Source of the DNA: Streptomyces sp. BHT-5-2
Lineage (GTDB): Bacteria; Actinomycetota; Actinomycetes; Streptomycetales; Streptomycetaceae
DNA: 64,000 bases
Assembly (NCBI RefSeq): GCF_019774615.1
Contig: NZ_CP081496.1
Coordinates: forward strand, 1,240,001 to 1,304,000
Direction of reading: 5' to 3'
The translations under genes and the position numbers were made by a program. Each line of letters begins with the position of its first letter. Positions within the stretch are counted from its first letter, which is position 1. Positions 34,862 to 45,374 of the stretch are shown piece after piece. Below the pieces are notes generated by a model. The model was not told the origin of the DNA. It saw only the letters and a program-made list of their open reading frames with translations, and made no database searches.

Positions 34862-36343
34862 TCAGTCGCGCTTGCAGATGCGGTCGAGGAGGTTGGCCGT
34901 GGCGCGCTGGACGCGCTCGTCGATGTGGCCCGGGCGGTCCAGGGCCGGGGACCAGGCGAAGGTGCCGGACGAGAAGACCAGGGCGCCGCCGGGCGCGCGG
35001 TACAGCGAGGTCTCCTGGTGGCGGCGGACGCCCTCGCCGTCGCGGTACGGGGAGTGGGAGAGCAGGATGCGGCGGGTGTGGTCGGGGAGGGGGGTGCGCG
35101 GGAAGTAGCGGTCGGCCTCGCCGGCGACCAGGCCGGGGAGTTCGTCGCCCTCGTGGGCGCCGGTGGCCTCCCACAGCCAGTGGTCGGCGTTGCGCACGAC
35201 CAGGGGGGCCGGCTCGGGGACCCGGCCGGCGTACTGGATGCCCATCAACCGCTGCTCGGGATTGCCCAGTTCGCGCCAGAGGGCGGGGCGGCCGGGGCCC
35301 TGGCGTTTGCGGCAGGTGAGCAGGGAGTCGGGGCCGGCCGGCGAGGGGGAGAGCTCCACCTGCCAGTACATGGTGTTGGCGGAGAGGAAGACCAGGGAGG
35401 TGCCGGCGTCCCGGGCGGCCTCGATCGTGCGGCGCATGGGCACCGACCAGTACTCGTCGTGGCCGGGGAAGACCACGCCGCGGTAGCGGGTGGCGTCGAC
35501 GCGGCCGGCGTGCAGGTCGCGGGCGTCGGCGTAGGCGAGGTCGTAGCCGTAGCGCTCGGCCCAGCGGATGAAGTCGTAGGCGTGGCCCACATGGAGGGGG
35601 AGGCCGGCGCCGGCGTAGGGGCGGTCGAAGGAGACGGTGGTGGCGGCGTCCCCTTCGCCGAGGAGGGCGCCCTTCTCGTCCCAGGCGTGGTAGAGGCTGG
35701 CGCCCGTACGGCCGTCCTCGGGGTAGAGGTTGTACGCCTGCCAGGTGATGTCGGGGAGCAGCAGCAGGAGGTCGGCGGGCTGGTCGTCGCGGACCGTGAA
35801 GGGGATGTGGGAGCGGTAGCGGCCGTCGGCGGTGGTCAGGACGGCCACGTAGGCGCCGAGTTGCCAGTAGGTGGGGACCTGGAGGCGCCAGGACAGCCAC
35901 CAGTGGTGGCAGGAGACGGTGCGGTCGACGAGCAGCGGGGCGGGCTGGACGATGCCGGCGAGGCGGGGGCTGGTGGTGATCTTGGCGGCGCCGGCGCCGG
36001 CGTAGTGGCCAATGCGGTAGACGTCGATGCTGAAGGGCTGCGGCGGGTCGACCGAGACCCGGAAGTCGATGGCCTCGCCGGGGGCCACCGCGCCGGGGAC
36101 GGCGAAGCCCTTGATCTGGCGGTGGACGTCGTCGGCGGTGCGGGGGCCGTTGTGTTTTCGGGGCGCGGGCAGCCGCAGGTCGCCGTGGGCGACGGCGGGA
36201 TCGACGTACCAGGGGATGATCCGGCCGGAGTCGAAGTAGGTCTCGCTGCCGCGCAGCCAGGGCAGCGGGCCCTGTCCGAACGGATCCGTGACCGCGTGGG
36301 CGAGGGCGCCCGATTCCCAGCGCCTGATCTGTTCCGTCGCCAC
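34862..36343 (-). CDS. N,N-dimethylformamidase beta-subunit-like protein
   Basis: 493 residues from the GTG at 36343, which has GGGAGGGGAG 6 nt upstream; a longer reading to 36421 has no such signal. The sequence matches the large-subunit-like domain of N,N-dimethylformamidase: an Ig-like N-terminal half (for example FSIDVYRIGHYAGAGAAKI) followed by a glutamine-amidotransferase-like fold (WQAYNLYPEDGRTG, then GHDEYWS). The true enzyme also needs a small alpha subunit, and none is encoded here. In Streptomyces these proteins are common and their substrate is unknown. No signal peptide is seen. Confidence 0.82.
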   Translation of the reverse strand: MATEQIRRWESGALAHAVTDPFGQGPLPWLRGSETYFDSGRIIPWYVDPAVAHGDLRLPAPRKHNGPRTADDVHRQIKGFAVPGAVAPGEAIDFRVSVDPPQPFSIDVYRIGHYAGAGAAKITTSPRLAGIVQPAPLLVDRTVSCHHWWLSWRLQVPTYWQLGAYVAVLTTADGRYRSHIPFTVRDDQPADLLLLLPDITWQAYNLYPEDGRTGASLYHAWDEKGALLGEGDAATTVSFDRPYAGAGLPLHVGHAYDFIRWAERYGYDLAYADARDLHAGRVDATRYRGVVFPGHDEYWSVPMRRTIEAARDAGTSLVFLSANTMYWQVELSPSPAGPDSLLTCRKRQGPGRPALWRELGNPEQRLMGIQYAGRVPEPAPLVVRNADHWLWEATGAHEGDELPGLVAGEADRYFPRTPLPDHTRRILLSHSPYRDGEGVRRHQETSLYRAPGGALVFSSGTFAWSPALDRPGHIDERVQRATANLLDRICKRD

Positions 36344-36520
36344 CTTCCACTCCCCTCCCGCGTCCCCCATGGCCGCGGCCGACCGGGCCTTACCCATCCC
36401 CCAGCACATCACATTACGCACTCACTTCGTCACCCTTCGTCGTGAATTTAGGCGCCCTTGGCCCGAAGCACGAACTGGAAGGGAACATTCAGCCGCCCCG
36501 GCGGGCGGTGGGCCCCCGGG

Positions 36521-38473
36521 TCAGACCAGCCGGACCGGCTTCTCCGGGCGGACGCCGATCCGGTGCAGCCAGCCGCGGAGCGGTTCGGCGTCGCCGTCGT
36601 CGACCAGGCTGAGGACCGGGCGGCCCAGGTCGGAGCGGCGGGTGCCGTCCACGAGGAGGGCGGGGCCGTCGAGCCAGTCCAGGCCGGGGGCGGCGCCCGC
36701 GGTGTCCACGGCGGCGCAGCAGACCATCGCCGTGACGTGGTCGGCGAGGAGTTCGCGGGCCGTGCGGGGCGGCTGGAGGGGGAAGAGGGGGAGGCCGTCG
36801 GCCGGGCCGTCGCCCCAGACGACGCCGGCGGTGGCGGTGCCGCCGGGCTGCGCCGAACGGTCCCGGGCGGCCTGGCGGGCGGCCGCCTCGTGCTCCTCGC
36901 GGGCGACCTCGGCGCCGAGCCGGGCGGCGAGCAGATCGCCGGCGACGGTGTCGTGGGCCAGGCGGTCGATGACCCGTTCCAGGGTCGGGGCGGCGGGCGG
37001 GGCGGCCGCGGACGGGGCGGGGGAGGCGGGCTCGGCGGCGGGGGCCCCGCCCGTCCGCTCGGCGTCGAGGGCGCGGGAGCGGCCCGCGGGATGGTGCGCG
37101 GCGGGCGTACGGCTGCGGGCGCCGGCGTAGGTGAGGGGCGGGGCGGCGGGGGCCGGGGCGTCCGCGGGGGCGGCGGGGCGGTCCGCGGCCTCCCGGCCGG
37201 GATCGTGCGGGCCGGTCGGCGGGAGCGCGTCGAGGACGCGGTGCAGCCGGGCGGCCTCCAGGCGCCACTTGCGGTCCACGATCTCCTGCGGGTACTGCTG
37301 CCAGCCGACCGGTGACCAGTCCGGGCCGGGCTCGGCCGGGCCGCCGTGGAAGAGCCGGGCGGCGAGCAGGGAGGCGGCGCGGTCGATGGTGCCGGGCTCC
37401 TCCAGCAGGTCGCAGGCGGGCCGCTCGCCCAGACGGGAGGCGAACCCTTCGGCGAGCCGGTCGCGGCGGGAGAGCTCGGTGAGCGCGGAGACCACGCCGG
37501 CGTCCAGCCGGGAGGGCCAGCGGCCCAGCCGCCAGGCGGGCAGCGCGACCCTCGTCAGCAGGCGGTCCCAGCCCGCGTAGGCCAGGCCGACCTGTTCCTG
37601 GGCGACGATCCGCAGGCCGTAGTCGACGCCCTGGGCGCGCTCGGAGGCGGCGGCCGCGACCCCGCGCTCCATGAGGGTGGCGTGCTCGCGGGCGGCGCGC
37701 AGCAGCAGCCTGGCGACCCGGCCGACGAAGCGGAGCGGGAGGGCGCGCAGCGGATCGCGGGCGCGGGTGGCGACCGCGGCGGCCGCGTCCAGGCCGCGGA
37801 TGAAGCGGCGGGCGGCGGCTATGTCCGGGTGCGCGGACGGGCCGGTGCCGGCGACCACGGGGGCCAGCAGGGCGCGCAGCTCGGCGACCCGCATCCACCA
37901 CAGGAACGGCGAGCCGATGACCAGGACGGGGGCCTCGGGCGCCCGGCGGCCGATCCGCCCGGCGGGGCGCGGCGGGCCGTGCGCGCGGTGCGTGCGGTCC
38001 TCCAGCCAGCTGTCGCAGTCGGGCGTGAGCGCTATCGCCGAGGGGGCGGGGACCTCGAGGCGGTCGGCGAGGTCGCGGACCAGGCGGTAGAGATCGGGGG
38101 CGGCGTCCTCGGCGATCGGCACGGAGGGGCTGAGCGCGGGCCGGGCGCGGACGACGACGGCGGTGACCAGCGCGGCCAGCAGGAGGCTCGCCACGGTGAG
38201 CCCGCCGACCGTCCAGCGGGCCACCGCCCAGCCGCCTTCGGTGCCGAGCCGCCCGGTGGCGCCGCCCACGAGGAGGACCACGGCGGCCGCGGCCGGCAGC
38301 AGGGCCACCGCCAGCGCCGCTCCGCGGACGCGGAGCACCGCGAGGGCGCGGGCACGCGCCACCAGGACGCCTGTTTCCGGACTTGCCACGAGCCTGTACA
38401 CCCCCAGCGGTCCTGACGGAGCGGGACGGACGGACGACGGTCGTGCGGTGTGCGGACGAGCGAGCGAGCTCAC
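36521..38473 (-). CDS. Large two-helix membrane protein resembling an inactive M48 peptidase
   Basis: 650 residues. Two membrane helices lie at ~51-71 and ~88-108. The following region has the layout of an M48 (HtpX-like) peptidase: a VLVIGSPFLWWM strand, then ELRALLAPVVAG at 198-209, where M48 enzymes have ELRAVLAHELGH. The zinc HExxH is therefore replaced by PVVAG and activity is unlikely. Residues ~440-500 are a Pro/Ala linker and the C-terminal ~150 residues are mixed alpha/beta. The start could also be a GTG ~24 codons further in. The M48 relationship is my inference. Confidence 0.7.
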   Translation of the reverse strand: MSSLARPHTARPSSVRPAPSGPLGVYRLVASPETGVLVARARALAVLRVRGAALAVALLPAAAAVVLLVGGATGRLGTEGGWAVARWTVGGLTVASLLLAALVTAVVVRARPALSPSVPIAEDAAPDLYRLVRDLADRLEVPAPSAIALTPDCDSWLEDRTHRAHGPPRPAGRIGRRAPEAPVLVIGSPFLWWMRVAELRALLAPVVAGTGPSAHPDIAAARRFIRGLDAAAAVATRARDPLRALPLRFVGRVARLLLRAAREHATLMERGVAAAASERAQGVDYGLRIVAQEQVGLAYAGWDRLLTRVALPAWRLGRWPSRLDAGVVSALTELSRRDRLAEGFASRLGERPACDLLEEPGTIDRAASLLAARLFHGGPAEPGPDWSPVGWQQYPQEIVDRKWRLEAARLHRVLDALPPTGPHDPGREAADRPAAPADAPAPAAPPLTYAGARSRTPAAHHPAGRSRALDAERTGGAPAAEPASPAPSAAAPPAAPTLERVIDRLAHDTVAGDLLAARLGAEVAREEHEAAARQAARDRSAQPGGTATAGVVWGDGPADGLPLFPLQPPRTARELLADHVTAMVCCAAVDTAGAAPGLDWLDGPALLVDGTRRSDLGRPVLSLVDDGDAEPLRGWLHRIGVRPEKPVRLV

Positions 38474-38493
38474 TCTCCACCCACTGTGGCACC

Positions 38494-38522
38494 GGCCACT
38501 GACATCGCAATGTCGGTGGGCC
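38494..38522. promoter_or_regulatory. Inverted repeat upstream of the 650-aa gene
   Basis: GGCCACTGACAT and ATGTCGGTGGGCC around CGCA; it pairs almost completely (one mismatch and one bulge) and ends 21 nt before the start codon. It is a candidate operator. Confidence 0.5.
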
Positions 38523-38769
38523 AGTTGCCGGACGCCGCCGGGACTCTCGCCCCCGTACGGGCACCGGCTCCACTGGAGCGGCGGACGCCGCGCCCCCTGC
38601 CGTCGGCACCGCTGACCGCAGGACGCTTGCGCGGCACCCTAGTTGGGGGTTCCGGGTTCGTCAGCCGGATACCCACGCGGTCACTCGATGGAATGGCTTT
38701 GGGTAAAGCCGTGGACCGGAAAGGGGCGGATCTGGGCCGCTTTCCGACGGGCGGCACGCCCTCGGAGCG

Positions 38770-38857
38770 CGACCGAGGCATATGCCGGCACCCGTCACCG
38801 GAGACCCGGAGACGCGGGGATCCGGAGATCCCGGAGTGCGGACATATGCCTCGGTCG
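38770..38857. repeat. Perfect 15-bp inverted repeats bounding an 88-bp element
   Basis: CGACCGAGGCATATG (38770-38784) and CATATGCCTCGGTCG (38843-38857) are exact reverse complements. The 58 bp between contain several CCGGAGA repeats and a GGGATC/GATCCC palindrome. It may be a MITE-like element, a long hairpin in the purD 3' region, or a small RNA. Confidence 0.75.
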
Positions 38858-38912
38858 TCGTGGCTGCGGGGCTCGGTGCCGATGACGTGCGGGCCGCGGC
38901 CGGGCGCCGCCC

Positions 38913-40169
<1,257 letters not shown>

Positions 40170-40488
40170 GGGGTGAAGCCTAGACGAATGCACCAAGCGG
40201 GCCGCCGCCGGGCGTGCCCTGATCGCACAAGGACGGGCCCCGGCCGAAAACCGACGGTGTCGTCGGCGGCGTCGGCGGACGCCGGCGCCGCCGTCGTCCG
40301 GCCGCACGACGGCAACTCTTTCGGGTGAGATCCGCGCACGTCCTATACCGGATCCCCCACCACTTCCGGGCGGAAAACGGGCGATCTTGGGACAGAGGCC
40401 AGCCGTTCGGCGGTAGGAAGGGGGCGGTGCGCAGACGTTCCGCAGCCATGCGCGCACTCCACGGATCCGCGTACGAGGGAGCGCACGG
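40170..40488. promoter_or_regulatory. Divergent purD / SLATT-gene intergenic region
   Basis: 319 bp without a gene. The purD -10 box is at 40177-40182. On the plus side a TATACC near 40345 could be a -10 box for the SLATT gene. I see nothing else. Confidence 0.4.
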
Positions 40489-41304
40489 GTGAGTCAGCCG
40501 GAGATGCAGCCCGAGGGGCCCCCTCGGGGCGAGGGCGGGTCCGACCGGGGCCGCGGGCGGTTCCCGGACCGGCACCGGCCCCACGGCCGGCCCGAGCGGC
40601 GCCCGGCCGGCCCGCTCCGCGGCCGCGGCGATCTCGTGGGCCGGGCGTTCCCGCACGGCGACTGGGGGGAACCGGGCGGGCGGCTGGACGCGCTGTACCT
40701 CTGGAGCGAGGAGGGCGCGCTGCGCACCGCCGACTGGTATCTGCGCGACCGGCTGGCCAAGCGCCGCGGGGCGCGGGCGCTGCGGCTGGGGGCCGCCGCC
40801 GGGGCGGCCGCGAGCGGGACGCTGCCGCTGCTCGACCTCGCCGGCGTCTGGGAGCACGGTGCGCCGTGGGGCGCGTTGACGCTGCTGCTGGCGGCGGTGT
40901 GCGTGGGCTGTGACCGGTACTTCGGGATGACCGCGGGCTGGATGCGGGACCTGGCCACCGCGCAGGCGATCCACCGGCGGCTGGAGGCGCTGCAGTTCGA
41001 CTGGGCGACGGAGAGCGTGCGGGAGGTGCTCGGGCCGGCCGAGGGGACCGCGAGCGAGGCGGCGGAGCGCTGCCTGGGCGTGCTGCGGCGGTTCAACGAG
41101 GACATCGGGGAGCTGGTGCGCACGGAGACGACGGACTGGATGGTGGCGTTCCGGTCGGCTCCGGTGCCGCAGGCCGCGCACGCGGCGCTGCCGTGGTCGG
41201 CGGCGCGGCAGGAGGGCGGCCCGGGGCAGCAGGGGCGGTACCCGCGGCAGCCCGGTACGCGGCCGAACATGCCGCGGCAGCGGCCGCCGGAGGCGCCGCG
41301 CTGA
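40489..41304 (+). CDS. SLATT-domain two-helix membrane protein
   Basis: 271 residues from the GTG at 40489 (GAGGGAG ~8 nt upstream). An Arg/Pro-rich N-terminus (~55 residues) is followed by [20 protein letters not shown], then two membrane helices (residues ~98-116 and ~123-143), then a helical region ([13 protein letters not shown]) and a disordered tail. This layout fits the SLATT (SMODS/SLOG-associating 2TM effector) domain family, which includes proposed membrane-disrupting effectors. No nucleotide-cyclase or SLOG sensor gene is adjacent, so it is a stand-alone chromosomal member; defence function is not shown. Confidence 0.75.
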   Translation: MSQPEMQPEGPPRGEGGSDRGRGRFPDRHRPHGRPERRPAGPLRGRGDLVGRAFPHGDWGEPGGRLDALYLWSEEGALRTADWYLRDRLAKRRGARALRLGAAAGAAASGTLPLLDLAGVWEHGAPWGALTLLLAAVCVGCDRYFGMTAGWMRDLATAQAIHRRLEALQFDWATESVREVLGPAEGTASEAAERCLGVLRRFNEDIGELVRTETTDWMVAFRSAPVPQAAHAALPWSAARQEGGPGQQGRYPRQPGTRPNMPRQRPPEAPR

Positions 41305-41308
41305 GCAC

Positions 41309-41345
41309 GGGCCGGCGGGGCCGGGGCGCGCCGCCCCGCCGGCCC
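41309..41345. terminator. Bidirectional hairpin between convergent genes
   Basis: GGGCCGGCGGGG (41309-41320) pairs perfectly with CCCCGCCGGCCC (41334-41345) just after the SLATT gene and just past the end of the opposing gene. Confidence 0.7.
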
Positions 41346-41352
41346 GGCCCGT

Positions 41353-42003
41353 TCAGCTGAAGACGATCATGGAGCCCTGGCCCAGGCTCCGGGTGGCGGC
41401 GGCGTGCAGTCCGAGCCAGACGTGCCGTTCCCGGGCGAACGGGCCGTCGTCCAGGGGGACGGCGGTGGCCCGCTCCTCCAGGGAGGTGGGGCCGGCCGGC
41501 GGCGCGGGGGCGGCCGGCGGGTTGGCCGGGTCGATGCCCAGCGCCGGGGCGACCAGTTCGAGGTCCCGCAGCAGGCCGTGGGAGGAGCCCAACGGGCCGC
41601 CGCCGGCCAGCAGTTCCTCGGTGGCGAGCGGGTGCGGGAAGTCGACCGGGACGTAGGCGCCCGCGTGGTCGTAGTGCCAGACCAGGTGGGACTGCTGTGC
41701 GGTGGTCTCGAACATCTCCAGCAACTGCTCGTAGTCGCCGCCGAGTTCGTCGACCGGGCTCACCTCCAGGCCGCACAGCCGCAGCAGATAGGCGCGGCGC
41801 AGGAAGTGCAGGGCGTCGTAGTCGAAACCGGCGACCGGCGCGACGTCACCGGAGAGGCCCGGCATGTAGCTGAAGACCGGGATCTCCGGCAGGCCCGCGC
41901 CCACCAGGGCGTCGTTGTAGGCGGCGATCTCTTCGGAGAACGGGTTGTCGGGGCTGTGGCACAGCACGTCGACGAGGGGCACCAGCCACAGATCACATGC
42001 CAC
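41353..42003 (-). CDS. Conserved hypothetical protein
   Basis: 216 residues from the GTG at 42003; a longer reading to 42057 adds only a Ser/Pro-rich stretch. The sequence is acidic and soluble, with conserved-looking blocks such as VACDLWLVPLVDVLCHSPDN and VWHYDHAGAYVPVDFPHPL. No signal peptide, membrane span or known domain is visible. Its position beside the SLATT gene and purD is as I recall it in S. coelicolor. I do not recognise a function. Confidence 0.72.
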   Translation of the reverse strand: MACDLWLVPLVDVLCHSPDNPFSEEIAAYNDALVGAGLPEIPVFSYMPGLSGDVAPVAGFDYDALHFLRRAYLLRLCGLEVSPVDELGGDYEQLLEMFETTAQQSHLVWHYDHAGAYVPVDFPHPLATEELLAGGGPLGSSHGLLRDLELVAPALGIDPANPPAAPAPPAGPTSLEERATAVPLDDGPFARERHVWLGLHAAATRSLGQGSMIVFS

Positions 42004-42100
42004 GGGTGAGGGCTCGCTTCCGGTCGGGGACGGGGACACCGGCGCACGTACGGCCACGAAGGACGGCCCCTTTGCGGCCGATGGTCGGGACAGCGTAGTG

Positions 42101-42778
42101 CTACCCGGCCGTTCCCACGAGGGCGAGGGAGTGTGCGTTGTAGTCGGCGATCAGCCGCTGGGCGTCGGTCAGGTCGTGCCGCAGCAGGGCGTCGGCCAGT
42201 TCACTGTGGCCGTGCCAGAGGCTGCCCTTGAGGTGCGGCTCGCGGCGCAGCAGCGGCACCGCGAACATCCAGGTCTGGACGCGGATCCGGTCCAGGAAGT
42301 CGCTGATGTAGGGGTTCTGGACGATGCCGCTCAGCTCGCGCCAGAACCGCAGGTCGTAGCCGATGAGGACGTCCAGGTCGCCGGCCCGGGCGGCGCGTTC
42401 GGCCTCCTCGGCGCGGCGGCGGATCGAGATCAGCACCTCGGCGGGGGTGGACAGCAGCGCCCGTTCGGCGTTGCTGCGGAAGATGCCCTCGATGATCAGG
42501 GTGCGGGCCTCGACCATGGCGCGGAAGTCGTCGGCGCTGAAGGCGTGGACCTTGAAGCCGCGGTGCTGTTCGACGTCGAGCAGGCCCTGGGCGCACAGGT
42601 CGAGCAGCGCCTCGCGCACCGGTGTCGCGGAGACGCCGTACTGGTCGGCGATCTCCTTGACGGTGAAGGGGTGGCCGGAGGGGAGCCGGCCGGCCAGGAC
42701 CTCGTCGCGCAGCGCGTCGGCGATCTGCTCGCGCAGGGTGCTGCGCCGTATCACTGAGCTCTCCGGGCCCGGGGCCAT
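42101..42778 (-). CDS. GntR-family regulator with FCD domain
   Basis: 225 residues from the ATG at 42778 (GGAGGAG 9 nt upstream). The winged helix (residues ~10-75) contains LREQIADALRDEVLAGRLPSG and VSATPVREALLDL. The C-terminal all-helical FCD ligand domain has metal-binding positions in a segment like RFWRELSGIVQNPYI and a late HGHSELADALL. Such regulators sense organic acids or amino-acid derivatives. The aminotransferase gene upstream on the same strand (42929-44338) is a possible target. Confidence 0.88.
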   Translation of the reverse strand: MAPGPESSVIRRSTLREQIADALRDEVLAGRLPSGHPFTVKEIADQYGVSATPVREALLDLCAQGLLDVEQHRGFKVHAFSADDFRAMVEARTLIIEGIFRSNAERALLSTPAEVLISIRRRAEEAERAARAGDLDVLIGYDLRFWRELSGIVQNPYISDFLDRIRVQTWMFAVPLLRREPHLKGSLWHGHSELADALLRHDLTDAQRLIADYNAHSLALVGTAG

Positions 42779-42853
42779 GCGGTGCGTCTCCTCCGACGTC
42801 CATGGCCGCGTCGGGAGCGGCCCCTCCTCACCATAGGCGAGGCGGGTGCCGCG

Positions 42854-42867
42854 GTTTCACGTGAAAC
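42854..42867. promoter_or_regulatory. parS centromere site
   Basis: GTTTCACGTGAAAC, an exact match to the Streptomyces ParB-binding consensus. It is intergenic, between the GntR gene start and the aminotransferase stop. Confidence 0.93.
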
Positions 42868-42928
42868 CACGCGGCGCGGCCCCGCCCACGATAGGCGAGG
42901 GCCGCGCGACTGCCGGCCGGCGGGGCGC

Positions 42929-44338
42929 TCAGGCGGTGTGCGCGTCCGCCGTCGCCAGGGCCTCGTCGAGGGCGGCGAGGCCCTCCTTGGCCTCGGCCTC
43001 GGTGATGGTGCAGGCCGGGACGACGTGGGTGCGGTTCATGTTCACGAACGGCCACAGGCCGCCGCGCTTGCAGGCCGCGGCGAACTCGGCCATCGGGGCG
43101 TTGGCGGCGCCGGCCGCGTTGTAGGGCACCAGCGGCTCGCGGGTCTCCTTGTCGCGGACCAGGTCGAGGGCCCAGAAGACGCCCAGGCCGCGGACCTCGC
43201 CGACGGAGGGGTGCCGCTCGGCCATCTCGCGCAGCGCCGGGCCGATGACCCTCTCGCCGATCTCCGCGGCGTTCTCCACGATCCGCTCCTCGGCCATCGC
43301 GTTGATCGTGGCGACGGCGGAGGCGCAGGCCAGCGGGTGACCGGAGTAGGTCAGGCCGCCGGGGTAGGGCCGCTGGTCGAAGGTGGCGGCGATCTCGGCG
43401 CTGATCGCCACGCCGCCCAGCGGGACGTAGCCGGAGTTGACGCCCTTGGCGAAGGTCAGCAGGTCGGGGGTGACGCCGAAGTGGTCGGCGGCGAACCAGT
43501 GGCCGGTGCGGCCGAAGCCCGCCATCACCTCGTCGAGGATGAAGACGATGCCGTGGCGGTCGCAGATCTCGCGGACGCCGGCGAGGTAGCCGGGCGGCGG
43601 GACCATGATGCCGGCGGTGCCGGGGACGGTCTCCAGGATGATCGCGGCGATCGACCCGGGGCCCTCGAAGGCGACGGTCTGTTCCAGGTGGGCCAGGGCG
43701 CGCTCGCACTCCTGGGCCTCGTTCTCGGCGTGGAACGGCGAGCGGTAGAGGAAGGGGCCCCAGAAGTGGACGACGCCGGCCGCGCCGGTGTCGGAGGGCC
43801 AGCGGCGGGGGTCGCCGGTGAGGTTGATCGCGGCCGCGGTGGCGCCGTGGTACGAGCGGTAGGTGGAGAGCACCTTGGGGCGGCCGGTGTGCAGCCGGGC
43901 CATCCGGACGGCGTTCTCCACCGCCTCGGCGCCGCCGTTGGTGAAGAAGATCTTGTCGAGGTCGCCGGGGGTGCGCTCGGCGATCAGCCGGGCGGCCTCG
44001 GAGCGGACGTCCACCGCGAAGCCGGGGGCGAGCGTGCACAGCTTGCCGGCCTGCTCCTGGATGGCCGCGACGACCTTGGGGTGCTGGTGGCCGATGTTGG
44101 TGTTGACCAGCTGGGAGGAGAAGTCGAGGTAGCGGTTGCCGTCGTAGTCCCAGAAGTACGAGCCCTCCGCGCCGGCGACCGGCAGCGGATCGATCAGGCC
44201 CTGGGCGGACCAGGAGTGGAAGACGTGCGCACGGTCGGCCGCCTTCACAGCCCGCCCGTCACCCTCCACCACCCTTCCCGGGAAGCGCTTCGCGCTGCGG
44301 TTTTCGTTTGCAGCAGGGTCGGGGGGCAACGTGCTCAC
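42929..44338 (-). CDS. Class III PLP aminotransferase
   Basis: 469 residues from the GTG at 44338. The fold-type I class III pattern is clear: YFWDYDGNRYLDFSSQLVN near residue 60, IFFTNGGAEAVENAVRMAR, ILDEVMAGFGRTG with the cofactor Asp, and LTFAKGVNSGYVPLGG with the PLP Lys. It groups with omega-aminotransferases that use beta-alanine, GABA, taurine or similar amines with pyruvate; the exact substrate cannot be read from the sequence. It may be regulated by the GntR gene behind it. Confidence 0.88.
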   Translation of the reverse strand: MSTLPPDPAANENRSAKRFPGRVVEGDGRAVKAADRAHVFHSWSAQGLIDPLPVAGAEGSYFWDYDGNRYLDFSSQLVNTNIGHQHPKVVAAIQEQAGKLCTLAPGFAVDVRSEAARLIAERTPGDLDKIFFTNGGAEAVENAVRMARLHTGRPKVLSTYRSYHGATAAAINLTGDPRRWPSDTGAAGVVHFWGPFLYRSPFHAENEAQECERALAHLEQTVAFEGPGSIAAIILETVPGTAGIMVPPPGYLAGVREICDRHGIVFILDEVMAGFGRTGHWFAADHFGVTPDLLTFAKGVNSGYVPLGGVAISAEIAATFDQRPYPGGLTYSGHPLACASAVATINAMAEERIVENAAEIGERVIGPALREMAERHPSVGEVRGLGVFWALDLVRDKETREPLVPYNAAGAANAPMAEFAAACKRGGLWPFVNMNRTHVVPACTITEAEAKEGLAALDEALATADAHTA

Positions 44339-44573
44339 GGTCAGTACCTCGGATCGGTCGCGGGGGTCCGTCGCCGGACGGGACGGCGAACGGCTCCCAG
44401 CCTAGGGATCACGGTGCGCCGACCGGTACCGACACTGTGTATGGCGCTCACCACGGGCGCGGACAGAATGTCTACGGTCCTGTAGGAAACTCCAGGGATG
44501 CCCGGGGGTGGGTACCTGCCCCCGGGCACCGTCAGGATCCGCGGCGTTCCGGGCGCGCCGCCCCGCGCACCGC

Positions 44574-45374
44574 TCAGGCCGCCGCGGCGGCGGGAAAGGC
44601 GGTCCGGACCGGGCCGCGCCAGTGGTTGGCGTGGAGGTGCGGGCGGAGCGCCGACAGCCCGCCGCAGTACTTGGTGAAGTCGGCGGCCGGGACGCCGTAT
44701 CCGGCCAGCAGCCGGTCGGCCTCGGTGAGCCGGCCGGCGGTCTTGGTCTCGACGACGACCAGACCGCCGTCGGCCCGTATGGAGCGGCCGGTCTCCAGGT
44801 CGCGGCAGACGAGCGCGGCGTCGCAGGTGACGCGCTGCCCGTCGGCGACGAAGGTGGCGCGCTGGTAGTCGGTCTCGATGGAGCGGCCCAGTTCGGTGGG
44901 GGCCTGGATGCCGTAGGAGCGGTCGAGCACGGTGGCGAGGAAGTCGCGCGGGGCCGGGCCGAGGGCCGGGTCGCCGGGCATCAGGGGCCGCCGGTGCTTG
45001 ACCGTGCGGCCGTGCTCGCCCTTGAGCTTGACCTCGAACTGCCGCTCGCCGGTGTCCGCGTAGAGCCGCTCGCGGATCTTGAAGCGCAGCCCGTTGCGCT
45101 GCCGGTGGTCGTGGAAGGAGCGCAGGTCGGGGGTGTCGTAGTAGACGGAGCGGTAGCGGAACCAGCGGCGGCCGTTGATGCACAGCGCCGCGAACGGGCC
45201 GCCGGGGCGCCGGCGGTCGGTGAGTTCGGCCGCGAAGGCGGCGAAGACGTCGACCGGGACGAGGTAGGCGGTGCTGAAACGCGCGAGGAGTTCGGCGCGC
45301 GCCTGGACCTCGGCCAGGGGGGCGGGGCGGGCGGCCATGGCGGCGCGCGCGATGGCTCGTACGGCGGGTATCAC
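44574..45374 (-). CDS. VTC-domain protein (polyphosphate polymerase-like)
   Basis: 266 residues from the GTG at 45374, with AAGGAG 5 nt upstream. The VTC tunnel motifs are present: FRYRSVYYDTPDL, LRFKIRERLYADTG, FEVKLKG, VKHRR and a late VVVETKT; together they supply the basic residues and acidic metal ligands of the triphosphate tunnel fold. Eukaryotic VTC makes polyphosphate. Bacterial members often sit beside CotH and DUF4956 genes, and neither is here. There is no membrane segment, so it is probably cytoplasmic. Confidence 0.85.
   Translation of the reverse strand: MIPAVRAIARAAMAARPAPLAEVQARAELLARFSTAYLVPVDVFAAFAAELTDRRRPGGPFAALCINGRRWFRYRSVYYDTPDLRSFHDHRQRNGLRFKIRERLYADTGERQFEVKLKGEHGRTVKHRRPLMPGDPALGPAPRDFLATVLDRSYGIQAPTELGRSIETDYQRATFVADGQRVTCDAALVCRDLETGRSIRADGGLVVVETKTAGRLTEADRLLAGYGVPAADFTKYCGGLSALRPHLHANHWRGPVRTAFPAAAAA

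Larger units (their letters stand above)
38474..38912 (-). other. 439-bp interval between purD and the 650-aa gene
   Basis: No gene is seen. Two structures are: an imperfect inverted repeat at 38494-38522 next to the downstream gene's start, and a 15-bp perfect inverted repeat at 38770-38857. Confidence 0.6.

Noticed and set aside
40170..40457. N-terminal extension of PurD
   Set aside because: The frame is open, but the family sequence begins at the GTG 40169, which has a leaderless promoter 7 nt upstream.
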